A DNA stretch of 64,000 nt. It comes from Massilia varians. GTDB lineage: Bacteria > Pseudomonadota > Gammaproteobacteria > Burkholderiales > Burkholderiaceae_D. A program made the translations under genes and the position numbers. The stretch spans positions 744,001 to 808,000 of the forward strand of contig NZ_AP026966.1 in assembly GCF_027923905.1 (NCBI RefSeq), written 5' to 3'. Each line of letters begins with the position of its first letter. Positions within the stretch are counted from its first letter, which is position 1. This document shows positions 27,154 to 35,576 of this stretch, piece after piece. The notes under the pieces are model-generated. The model had not been told where the DNA came from. It did not search any database and saw only the letters and a program-made list of their open reading frames with translations.

Positions 27154-29363
27154 GCCCAGGCATGAACACGCACACCATTCGCACCTTCCGCATCGCCGTG
27201 CCGGCCTGGCTGGCGCGCTGCGCAGGGCCAACCCTTGCCGTCCTGATGACGCTGGCCGCCGGCGCCGCCCAGGCACAGGCGCCTGCGAATGCCATCGAGT
27301 CGATCACGGCCAACCAGCAGGGCGCCAACGTGGTCCTGAACATCGCCATGCGCGAAGCGCCGGCCAAGGCGCCGATCGGCTTCTCGATCACCAATCCGGC
27401 ACGCATCGCGCTGGACTTCGGCGCCACCAGCAATGCCACCGGCAAGACCTCGCAGGACATCAACCTCGGCGACGTGCGCAGCCTGAACGTGGTGCAGGCC
27501 GGCCAGCGCACCCGCCTGGTGCTGAACATGGCGCGCGCGCTGAATTACGCCACCGCCATCGACGGCAAGTCGGTGATCGTCACCGTCGAAGGCTCGGGCG
27601 GCCTGGCCCAGGCCGTGAACGCCTCCGGCATGCCGGTCGCTTCAAACGCGCCCGCCGTTTCGGCCGGAAAACAACTGCTGCGCGACCTCGACTTCCGCCG
27701 CGGCAGCAACGGCGAAGGCCGCGTCGTGGTCGACCTGCCGAACGGCCAGGTCGGCGTCGACGTGCGCCAGGCCGGCAACCAGGTGATCGTCGACTTCCTG
27801 CGCACCGGCCTGCCGGAGACGCTGCGCCGCCGCCTCGACGTGACCGACTTCGGCACGCCGGTCTCGCGCATCACCACCGCGGCCCAGGGCGAGAACGTGC
27901 GCATGACCATCGACGCCCAAGGAGCATGGGAACAGTCGGTATACCAGAGCGACACCCAGCTGATCGTGGACGTGCGTCCGGTCAAGGAAGATCCGAACCG
28001 ACCGGGCGGCAACGCTAGCGGCTACCGCGGCGAGAAGCTGTCCTTCAACTTCCAGAACGTCGAAGTGCGCGCCGCGCTGCAGGCGATCGCCGACATCTCG
28101 GGCCTGAACATCATCACCAGCGACTCCGTCACCGGCAACCTGACCCTGCGCCTGCGCGACGTGCCATGGGACCAGGCCCTGGACGTGGTCCTGCAGACCA
28201 AGGGCCTGGACATGCGCAAGAACGGCAACGTGCTGTGGATCGCGCCGCGCGAGGAACTGCTGACCAAGGAAAAGCTCGAGCTCGAGCAGCGCGCCCAGAT
28301 CGCCGACCTCGAGCCGCTGCGCTCCGAGATCTTCCAGCTGAACTACCAGAAGGTCGAATCCTTCCGCACCGTGTTTGGCCTGGATGCGGACGGCGCCGCT
28401 TCCGCCGACACCGGCAACAGGAACCGCGTGCTGTCCAAGCGCGGCAGCGCCATCATCGATCCGCGCACCAACCAGCTGTTCGTGACCGACATCGCCTCCA
28501 AGATCGAGGACATCCGCAAGCTGATCCAGAAGACCGACGTCGCCTCCAAGCAGGTGCTGATCGAGGCGCGCCTGGTGGAAGCGAACGACGGCTTCTCGCG
28601 CAACCTCGGCGCCAAGCTGGGCTTCGCCGACCTGCGCACCCTGCGCGGCGGCGATTCGGGCTGGCAGGTCAAGGGCAACGAGCGCGTCGCGATCGGCGGC
28701 AACCTGACCGGCGTGGGCCAGGTCACCGGACAGACCCCGGACGAAGGCGACGGCTATACCAACACCACCATGGTCAACTTGCCGGCCGCGGCGATCGGCG
28801 GCGTGCCGGCCTCGTCGCTGGCCTTCAGCCTGTTCTCCTCGGCGGCCAACCGCTTCCTGAACCTGGAGCTGTCGGCCCTGGAAGCCGACGGCAAGGGCAA
28901 GATCATCTCGAGCCCGCGCGTGGTCACCGAAGACAAGCAGGTTGCCGTGATCGAGCAGGGCGTCGAGCTGCCGTTCCAGGTCGCCACCAGCAGCGGCGCG
29001 ACCTCGATCACCTTCAAGAAGGCCAACCTGCGCCTGGAAGTGACGCCGCAGATCACCCCGGACGGCAACGTCGTGCTCGACGTCGACGTCAACAAGGATT
29101 CCAAGGGCGAGGAAACCCGCGCCGGCCCGGCGATCAACACCCAGCACGTCAAGACCAAGGTCATGGTCGAAAACGGCGGCACGGTGGTGCTGGGCGGTAT
29201 CTACCAGCAGACCGAACGCAACAACGAAAGCAAGGTTCCGCTGCTGGGCGACGTGCCGGTACTCGGCTACCTGTTCAAGACGACCGGCCGCGAAAGCACC
29301 AAGACCGAACTGCTGGTGTTCATCACGCCGAAGATCGTGACGGACGCGGCTGCAGGACGCTGA
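27150..29363 (+). CDS. pilQ: Type IV pilus secretin PilQ
   Basis: The protein has 737 residues from ATG 27150, which overlaps the pilP stop; ATG 27162 is also possible. After the signal peptide (ending AAGAAQAQ) come two AMIN domains that bind peptidoglycan (about residues 45-120 and 165-270). An STN/N0 domain starting LSFNFQNVEVRAALQAIADI, an N1 domain and the secretin barrel follow (VEANDGFSRNLGAKLG; VPLLGDVPVLGYLFKT). It forms the outer-membrane pore for pili. It is a complete gene. Confidence 0.96.
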   Translation: MSPGMNTHTIRTFRIAVPAWLARCAGPTLAVLMTLAAGAAQAQAPANAIESITANQQGANVVLNIAMREAPAKAPIGFSITNPARIALDFGATSNATGKTSQDINLGDVRSLNVVQAGQRTRLVLNMARALNYATAIDGKSVIVTVEGSGGLAQAVNASGMPVASNAPAVSAGKQLLRDLDFRRGSNGEGRVVVDLPNGQVGVDVRQAGNQVIVDFLRTGLPETLRRRLDVTDFGTPVSRITTAAQGENVRMTIDAQGAWEQSVYQSDTQLIVDVRPVKEDPNRPGGNASGYRGEKLSFNFQNVEVRAALQAIADISGLNIITSDSVTGNLTLRLRDVPWDQALDVVLQTKGLDMRKNGNVLWIAPREELLTKEKLELEQRAQIADLEPLRSEIFQLNYQKVESFRTVFGLDADGAASADTGNRNRVLSKRGSAIIDPRTNQLFVTDIASKIEDIRKLIQKTDVASKQVLIEARLVEANDGFSRNLGAKLGFADLRTLRGGDSGWQVKGNERVAIGGNLTGVGQVTGQTPDEGDGYTNTTMVNLPAAAIGGVPASSLAFSLFSSAANRFLNLELSALEADGKGKIISSPRVVTEDKQVAVIEQGVELPFQVATSSGATSITFKKANLRLEVTPQITPDGNVVLDVDVNKDSKGEETRAGPAINTQHVKTKVMVENGGTVVLGGIYQQTERNNESKVPLLGDVPVLGYLFKTTGRESTKTELLVFITPKIVTDAAAGR

Positions 29364-29403
29364 ACCGCAAACCCCCCTCAATAATCAAAACAACGAGCGT
29401 CAC

Positions 29404-31362
29404 ATGAAAGAGAAAAACAACTATGTACGCGGCAGCCTGGCGCTGTTGCTGGCGGCAGCGCTGTCGGCCTGCGGCGGCGGTGGCGGAAATCCCGGCGTCA
29501 CGAGCGGCGGTGGCAGCGGTTCCGGCGGCACCGGTGGAACACCGGGGACGCCGGCAGTACCGGCCGCGCCGACGGTGGCGGTCAGCTTCGTCAACGCGAG
29601 CGGCCAGGCCAGCAATTCGCTGAGCGGCGCCACCCCGCTGACCGTGCGCGCGCTGGTGCGCGACCAGGCCGGCAAGCCAGTGCCGAATGCGCTTGTCTCC
29701 TTCGCTACCGATCCCCAACTGGCGGTATTCTCGCCGACGGCCGGCACCAGCCTGACCGATGCCAACGGCGTCGCGACGGTGACCCTGCGTGCCGCCAGCC
29801 TGTCGGCGGGCGGCGCTGGGAAGGTAACGGCGACGACAGCCATCGCCGGCACGACGATCACCAGTGAAGGCAATTATTCGGTCGGTGCCACTGCGCTCAC
29901 CTTCAGTACGCTACGTCTGTCGCAGTCGAGCATTTCCGCGTATGGTTCGACCGAAGTGTCGGTCGATGTGCTGGCGAATGGCGCGCCCTACACCGCACAG
30001 TCGGTTAACGTGCGTTTCAGCTCCGCCTGTGCTACCGCCGGCAAGGCGACGCTGGCTGCCACCACGCCGACCAATCAGGGCAAGGCCATGGTGGTCTACC
30101 GTGACCAAGGCTGCGGAAACGACGATACCATCACTGCGTCGGCCGACGGTGTCACTACTTCCGTGAGTGAAACGCTCAAGATTGCGGCCCCAGCTGCGGC
30201 TTCGGTCCAGTTCGTTTCGGCCGCGCCAATGGAAAAATCGATCGTAATTCGCGGCCAGGGCGGTATTAGCCGAACCGAGACCGCTACCTTGCGTTATCGG
30301 GTGTTTGACATCTTCGATCGGCCGCTGGTGGGGCAGCGCGTCGACTTCTCGGTAGTGCCCAACGGCGTGGTCACTCTCAACAAGACCAGCGATACGACCG
30401 ACCAGAACGGCGAAGTCATCACAACGGTCAACTCGCTCGATATGGCGACCACGTTCCGCATCCAGGCCACGTTGCCCCAAACAGCCACGGCCACGCGCCC
30501 CAACATTTCCACCTTGTCGGACTCGATCGTTGTCACGACCGGCCTTCCGGTACAGCGCTCGCTATCCTTGAGCACCTCGGTATCCAACGTGGAAGGCTGG
30601 CGTGATAGCGGCACTAACACGCCGGCAAGCGTGGTGAGTATCCTTCTGGCCGACCAGTCAGGCAACCCGGTCGCTGATGGCACGCCCATCGTGTTCCAGA
30701 CCAACCTGGGCGCAATCGGTTCTTCGAATAAAGGCGGTTGTACGACCGTTAACGGTGGATGCTCGGTGGATTTCCGCGTCCAGGAGCCGCGCGTCGCACA
30801 GCCAAATACGCCTGCCACCCCGTGCAATACGCTTCCAGGGGGTAGCTCTGACAGTCTGCGTCCAGGCTTGGCAACGATTTGTGCCAGTACGACTGACGGC
30901 ACGAATACGCAGTTCGGAAAAACGAGCATCTTTTTTAGCAGCGGCTACGCTGAGAACATTTTCATGAACGGTTCAGCCACCGCATTGCCGAACCGGACGG
31001 TGGAAATCGGCCCGGTCCCGTCAGCGAATCCCTTGGTATTTACACTGCAGCTGAATGACCTGAACCTGAACCCCTTACCGGCCGGATCGACCGTCCAGGT
31101 GACCGCCGCCCTCAATGCCACCGCGGTCGGTGTAGTTCCAGCGATCGTGCCCGACATGCTGCCGCACAATGCAGCAGGCGTGGACGACCACACGGGCAGC
31201 ACGGTCAGCGGGCCCCAAGGCTCGACCCATCGATTCACCATCAGCAGCACAGCACCGACGCCATGTGTTGCTTCCAGCGTGGCCAGCTTCGATGTGACTG
31301 TCACCACGCCGAAAGGCCGCACCACCTCGATTCCGTTCAGGGTGACGTTCAGCTGCCCGTAA
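29404..31362 (+). CDS. Lipoprotein with bacterial Ig-like (Big-1-type) repeats
   Basis: The 652-residue protein has a signal peptide with lipobox ALSAC followed by a Gly/Ser linker (GGGGGNPGVTSGG...). At least three Ig-like modules follow, each carrying the Big-1 pattern of D-x-x-G-x-P-x-x-x-x-x-V-x-F: residues about 77-165 (VRDQAGKPVPNALVSF...TDANGVATVTL), about 300-365 (VFDIFDRPLVGQRVDF...TDQNGEVITTV) and about 410-460 (LADQSGNPVADGTPIVF). Codon use becomes less GC-biased after about 29900 than in the pil genes. It sits 40 bp after pilQ and before a strong terminator, so it is probably in the pil transcript. A surface adhesin or pilus accessory role is inferred only. Confidence 0.8.
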   Translation: MKEKNNYVRGSLALLLAAALSACGGGGGNPGVTSGGGSGSGGTGGTPGTPAVPAAPTVAVSFVNASGQASNSLSGATPLTVRALVRDQAGKPVPNALVSFATDPQLAVFSPTAGTSLTDANGVATVTLRAASLSAGGAGKVTATTAIAGTTITSEGNYSVGATALTFSTLRLSQSSISAYGSTEVSVDVLANGAPYTAQSVNVRFSSACATAGKATLAATTPTNQGKAMVVYRDQGCGNDDTITASADGVTTSVSETLKIAAPAAASVQFVSAAPMEKSIVIRGQGGISRTETATLRYRVFDIFDRPLVGQRVDFSVVPNGVVTLNKTSDTTDQNGEVITTVNSLDMATTFRIQATLPQTATATRPNISTLSDSIVVTTGLPVQRSLSLSTSVSNVEGWRDSGTNTPASVVSILLADQSGNPVADGTPIVFQTNLGAIGSSNKGGCTTVNGGCSVDFRVQEPRVAQPNTPATPCNTLPGGSSDSLRPGLATICASTTDGTNTQFGKTSIFFSSGYAENIFMNGSATALPNRTVEIGPVPSANPLVFTLQLNDLNLNPLPAGSTVQVTAALNATAVGVVPAIVPDMLPHNAAGVDDHTGSTVSGPQGSTHRFTISSTAPTPCVASSVASFDVTVTTPKGRTTSIPFRVTFSCP

Positions 31363-31392
31363 GCGTTTGACGCGACGGTTTGACGCAAAAAG

Positions 31393-31423
31393 AGACGGCC
31401 AGTCTATACTGGCCGTCTTTTTT
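31393..31423 (+). terminator. Intrinsic terminator of the pil-Big-1 transcript
   Basis: AGACGGCCAGT / ACTGGCCGTCT stem (11 bp, perfect) with a CTAT loop, followed by TTTTTT. It lies 31 bp past the lipoprotein stop and 20 bp before the aroKB start, so aroKB needs its own promoter or readthrough. Confidence 0.93.
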
Positions 31424-31442
31424 CATTTCTGCGGACCTGGCA

Positions 31443-33122
31443 GTGCCTCATCCCAAGAACAACAACATTTTCCTGGTCGGCCTGATGGGGGCGGGGAAGA
31501 CCACCATCGGACGCCAGCTGGCGCGCAAGCTCGGCATGCGTTTCGTCGATTCCGACCACGAGATCGAAGCGCGCACCGGCGCCTCGATCCCCTGGATCTT
31601 CGAGATCGAGGGCGAGGACAGTTTTCGCCGCCGCGAAGCGGACATGATCCGCGAGCTGAGCGCCCAGGACGGCCTGGTGCTGGCCACCGGCGGCGGCGCC
31701 GTGCTCAATCCCGCCAGCCGCGCGCTGCTGGCCGAGCGCGGCACCGTGGTCTACCTGCGCGCCTCGATCGGCAGCATCCTGCAGCGCACCGCGCACGACA
31801 AGAACCGACCGCTGCTGCAAACCGCCGATCCGCGCGCCAAACTCGAGGAATTGCTGGCCCAGCGCGACCCGCTGTACCGCGAGATCGCGGACCTCGTCAT
31901 CGATACCGGCCGACCTAACGTACAATCGATGGTACAGATCATTTTGGATCAGCTCGCCGCGCAGGAAGCCGCCTATGCGTCCGCCCGTGCGCGCCGGCTG
32001 GCAAGCGACCCGATGAACGCAATGAACCAAGCCGCACCCACCATCCTCAACGTCGACCTGGGCGAACGCAGCTACCCGATCACGATTGGCCCCACTCTGC
32101 TGGACGACGGCGTGCTGCTGGCGCGCCACATCGACGGCAGCAAGGCCGCGATCGTCACCAACACCACCGTGGCGCCGCTCTACCTGGCGCGCGTGGCCGG
32201 CGCCCTGCGCGCCGCCGGGCGCGACGTGGTCGAGATCATCCTGCCGGACGGCGAGGAGCACAAGAACTGGGCTTCGCTCAATCTGGTGTTCGACGCGCTG
32301 CTCGAACACAAGTGCGACCGCAAGACCACCATCGTGGCGCTGGGCGGCGGCGTGATCGGCGACCTGGCCGGCTTCGCAGCAAGCAGCTACATGCGCGGCG
32401 TGCCCTTCGTGCAGGTGCCGACCACGCTGCTGTCCCAGGTCGATTCCTCGGTGGGCGGCAAGACCGGCATCAACCACCCGCTCGGCAAGAACATGATCGG
32501 CGCCTTCTACCAGCCGCGCGCCGTCATCGCCGATACCGCCACCCTCGACACCCTGCCGTCGCGCGAACTGGCGGCCGGCCTGGCCGAGGTGATCAAGCAC
32601 GGCGCTATCCTGGATGCCGCCTACTTCGAGTGGATCGAGGCCAACATCGCCAAGCTGGTGGCGCGCGAGCCGGAGGCGATGGCCTACGCGATCGCGCGCT
32701 CCTGCGAAATCAAGGCCGAGGTCGTGCGCAAGGACGAGCGCGAAGGCGGCCTGCGCGCGGTGCTCAATTTCGGCCACACCTTCGGCCACGCGATCGAGGC
32801 CGGCCTGGGCTTCGGCACCTGGCTGCACGGCGAAGCCGTCGGCTGCGGCATGGTGATGGCGGCCGACCTGTCGGCGCGCCTCGGCCTGATCGACGCGGCC
32901 ACCGTGGAGCGCGTGCGCGCCCTGGTGCAGGCGGCCGGCCTGCCGACCGTGGCGCCGGACCTCGGCCACGATCGCTGGATCGAGCTGATGGCGGTGGACA
33001 AGAAGAACGAGGGCGGGGCGATCAAGTTCATCCTGCTCAAGCCGCTGGGCAGCCCGTCGATCACGACGGCGCCGCCGGAGGTCCTGCGGGCGACCCTCGA
33101 CGCCTGCGTCGCCAAGGAGTAG
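31443..33122 (+). CDS. aroKB: Fused shikimate kinase / 3-dehydroquinate synthase
   Basis: One uninterrupted 559-residue frame starts at GTG 31443 (an earlier TTG would start inside the terminator). Residues about 1-175 are shikimate kinase: P-loop [27 protein letters not shown], lid arginines in DKNRPLL. After a short Ala/Arg linker, residues about 200-555 are dehydroquinate synthase: [23 protein letters not shown], and metal ligands in [12 protein letters not shown] and [10 protein letters not shown]. No stop codon separates them. Internal ATGs at 32013 and 32022 could give free AroB but have no good ribosome site. The domains catalyse steps 5 and 2 of the shikimate pathway. Confidence 0.9.
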   Translation: MPHPKNNNIFLVGLMGAGKTTIGRQLARKLGMRFVDSDHEIEARTGASIPWIFEIEGEDSFRRREADMIRELSAQDGLVLATGGGAVLNPASRALLAERGTVVYLRASIGSILQRTAHDKNRPLLQTADPRAKLEELLAQRDPLYREIADLVIDTGRPNVQSMVQIILDQLAAQEAAYASARARRLASDPMNAMNQAAPTILNVDLGERSYPITIGPTLLDDGVLLARHIDGSKAAIVTNTTVAPLYLARVAGALRAAGRDVVEIILPDGEEHKNWASLNLVFDALLEHKCDRKTTIVALGGGVIGDLAGFAASSYMRGVPFVQVPTTLLSQVDSSVGGKTGINHPLGKNMIGAFYQPRAVIADTATLDTLPSRELAAGLAEVIKHGAILDAAYFEWIEANIAKLVAREPEAMAYAIARSCEIKAEVVRKDEREGGLRAVLNFGHTFGHAIEAGLGFGTWLHGEAVGCGMVMAADLSARLGLIDAATVERVRALVQAAGLPTVAPDLGHDRWIELMAVDKKNEGGAIKFILLKPLGSPSITTAPPEVLRATLDACVAKE

Positions 33123-33124
33123 AC

Positions 33125-34261
33125 ATGATGGACTTCGACGCACGCCTCGCCCCGTATGCAGCCCATTCGTCGAAGTCGCGCGGCCGCACCCACATCGAGC
33201 CGCCGGCTGGGTCGCGCAGCGAGTTCCAGCGCGACCGCGACCGCATCATCCACTCGACCGCCTTCCGCCGGCTCGAGTACAAGACCCAGGTTTTCCTGAA
33301 CCACGAGGGCGACCTGTTCCGCACCCGGCTCACGCACTCGATCGAGGTGGCCCAGATCGGCCGCACGCTGGCGCGCAGCCTGGCGCTGAACGAAGACCTG
33401 GTCGAAGCCACTGCGCTGGCGCACGACCTCGGCCACACGCCCTTCGGCCACGTGGGCCAGGACGTGCTCAACGAGTGCATGAAGGATTACGGCGGCTTCG
33501 AGCACAACCTGCAGAGCCTGCGCGTGGTGGACGAGCTGGAAGAGCACTACGGCGCCTTCGACGGCCTCAACCTCACCTTCGAGACGCGCGAAGGCATCCT
33601 CAAGCACTGTTCGCTGGCGAACGCCCGCCAACTGGGCGAGCTCGGGCACCGTTTCATGGAGCGCAGCCAGCCCAGCCTGGAAGCCCAGCTGACCAACCTG
33701 GCCGACGAGATCGCCTATAACAACCACGACATCGACGATGGCCTGCGTTCCGGCCTGCTCACGATGGCGCAGATGGAAGAGGTGGAGCTGTTCGCGCGCC
33801 ACCGGCATACGGTGGAAACCCAGTATCCGGGCCTGCCGGGACGGCGCGCGCTGTACGAGACGATCCGCCTGATGATCACGGCGATGACGGCCGACCTGGT
33901 CGAGACCTCGAGGGCACTGTTGCAGGAAGCGGCGCCGAAGGACATCGACGCCGTGCGCGCCGCGCCGCCCCTGATCCGCTTCTCGCCGCAGATGCGCGCG
34001 GAGACCACGGCCCTGAAACGCTTCCTGTACGCGAACCTGTACCGGCACTTCCAGGTGAACCGCATGCGCGTGAAGGCCAGCCGCATCGTGCGCGAGCTGT
34101 TCGAGGCCTTCCTGCTTGACCCGGTGCTGCTGCCGAACGACTACCAGGTGGAAGGCGACCCGATGCGTCAGGCGCGCAAGATCGCGGATTACATCGCGGG
34201 GATGACCGACCGGTATGCGATCCGGGAGCATCGGCGCATCTTCTCGCTCGATCACTTCTGA
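33125..34261 (+). CDS. dgt: Deoxyguanosinetriphosphate triphosphohydrolase-like protein (HD domain)
   Basis: The 378-residue HD-superfamily dNTPase has metal ligands in [14 protein letters not shown] and [11 protein letters not shown] plus the later [12 protein letters not shown]. It cleaves dNTPs to nucleosides and tripolyphosphate, lowering dNTP pools. AAGGAG sits within the end of aroKB, 5 bp before ATG 33125 (8 bp before the alternative ATG 33128). The length fits the shorter Dgt-like subfamily rather than the E. coli enzyme of about 505 residues. It is co-transcribed with aroKB. Confidence 0.93.
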   Translation: MMDFDARLAPYAAHSSKSRGRTHIEPPAGSRSEFQRDRDRIIHSTAFRRLEYKTQVFLNHEGDLFRTRLTHSIEVAQIGRTLARSLALNEDLVEATALAHDLGHTPFGHVGQDVLNECMKDYGGFEHNLQSLRVVDELEEHYGAFDGLNLTFETREGILKHCSLANARQLGELGHRFMERSQPSLEAQLTNLADEIAYNNHDIDDGLRSGLLTMAQMEEVELFARHRHTVETQYPGLPGRRALYETIRLMITAMTADLVETSRALLQEAAPKDIDAVRAAPPLIRFSPQMRAETTALKRFLYANLYRHFQVNRMRVKASRIVRELFEAFLLDPVLLPNDYQVEGDPMRQARKIADYIAGMTDRYAIREHRRIFSLDHF

Positions 34262-34279
34262 GTCAAAGTCGTCGATTAT

Positions 34280-34410
34280 TCGTAGGGTGGGCGGCTCTAC
34301 CCGATGAACATGTCGGGCCGCTCCGTATGCGCCGCCCACGCGTTCAAACCACGTCAATGCGGCCCGCGCGTCTGTTCTTCCACTTGCTGAATGCGTGGGC
34401 GGCCTGATCG
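34280..34410. repeat. Degenerate GTAGGGTGG repeat, copy 4, between dgt and mutY
   Basis: It starts CGTAGGGTGGGCGGCTCTAC. The arm is then broken by an insertion, and the conserved pieces GCCGCCCACGCGTTCAAACC and GCGTGGGCGGCC appear out of order with no intact right terminus. It is a decayed or rearranged member of the family seen at 11.1, 19.4 and 21.4 kb. The remainder of the gap to mutY shows no gene. Confidence 0.65.
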
Positions 34411-34472
34411 TTCGTGCTGATCGTATCGTCGGGTGGAGTCCATAGATACGAACACCGGCTTGCGCCGCGGAG

Positions 34473-35576
34473 TTACCCGAACAGGCCCGGCGTCCCCAGC
34501 TCCTGCAGCAGCTTCTTGACCGGCGCCGGCAGCGGCGCCTCGCCGATCGCATGCAGGTCCCACCACAGGTGCCTGCCGGTCGCGCTTCCCCGTGCAGCCA
34601 GCGTCACCTGCCACGGCGCGATGTGCAGCTTGTAGTGGGTGAACACGTGCACCAGCGGCCTGAGCGCCTGCACCTCGTCCACCGTCCCGAACTGCGCCGC
34701 GGCCGTGGCGACTTCAAGCGATGACACGGCATCCACGTCCACCGCCAGGTGCCCGTCGACCTCCGGCAGCGACATCAGCCCGCCCCAGATCCCGGTGCCG
34801 GGGCGCTGCTCCAGCAGCACCTGCCCGCGGTCGATCAGCACCAAGAGCGCGGCGCGCTTTTCCGGCGTGGCCTTCTTCGGCTTGCGGATCGGCAGTTCCG
34901 CCGTGCGCCCGGTTGCATAAGCGACGCAGCGTGCCTGCAGCGGGCAGCGCCCGCAATCGGGGCGGCTGCGCGTGCACAGCGTCGCACCGAGGTCCATCAA
35001 TCCCTGCGTGTACGACTCGATGCCCTGTTCCGGCAGCAGCGCGTCGGCGCGGCGCCACAGCGCATCCTCGACCCGCTTCTCGCTCGGATACTGGTCGATG
35101 CCGAACACCCGCGCGAACACGCGCTTGACGTTCCCGTCCAGGATCGCGGCGCGCGCGCCGGAAGAAAACGCGGCGATCGCCGCCGCGGTCGAGCGGCCGA
35201 TGCCGGGCAGCTCGGCCAGCAGGGCCGGGTCGCTCGGGAACACGCCGCCGTAGTCCTGCGCCACGCGCTTGGCGCAGGCATGCAGGTTGCGCGCCCGGGT
35301 GTAGTAACCCAGGCCGCTCCAGTGCGCCATCACGTCCTCGCTCGGCGCCTCGGCCAGGGCCTGCACGGTAGGGAAGCGCTCCAGGAAGCGCGCGTAGTAG
35401 CCGAGCACCGCCGCCACCTGGGTCTGCTGCAGCATGATCTCGGACAGCCAGATGCGGTAGGCGTCGGTGGTGTTCTGCCAGGGCAGGGTATGGCGGCCGT
35501 GGCTGCGCTGCCAGTCGATCACCGCTTGTGAGAAAGTCGGGTCGGCCAGCTGGTCGAATTCGGTAAGGCGTTTCAC
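34473..35576 (-). CDS. mutY: A/G-specific adenine glycosylase
   Basis: This 367-residue base-excision enzyme removes adenine opposite 8-oxoguanine. It shows the helix-hairpin-helix GIGRSTAAAIAAF with the catalytic Asp region, the 4Fe-4S loop C-x6-C-x2-C-x5-C ([17 protein letters not shown]), and a C-terminal NUDIX-like recognition domain. The ATG overlaps the stop of the dynamin-like gene upstream (ATGA). Its partner in the GO system, mutM, lies just beyond that gene in the same orientation. Confidence 0.96.
   Translation of the reverse strand: MKRLTEFDQLADPTFSQAVIDWQRSHGRHTLPWQNTTDAYRIWLSEIMLQQTQVAAVLGYYARFLERFPTVQALAEAPSEDVMAHWSGLGYYTRARNLHACAKRVAQDYGGVFPSDPALLAELPGIGRSTAAAIAAFSSGARAAILDGNVKRVFARVFGIDQYPSEKRVEDALWRRADALLPEQGIESYTQGLMDLGATLCTRSRPDCGRCPLQARCVAYATGRTAELPIRKPKKATPEKRAALLVLIDRGQVLLEQRPGTGIWGGLMSLPEVDGHLAVDVDAVSSLEVATAAAQFGTVDEVQALRPLVHVFTHYKLHIAPWQVTLAARGSATGRHLWWDLHAIGEAPLPAPVKKLLQELGTPGLFG

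Noticed and set aside
31380..31442. Upstream TTG start extending aroKB
   Set aside because: It would begin inside the intrinsic terminator; GTG 31443 gives the expected N-terminus.
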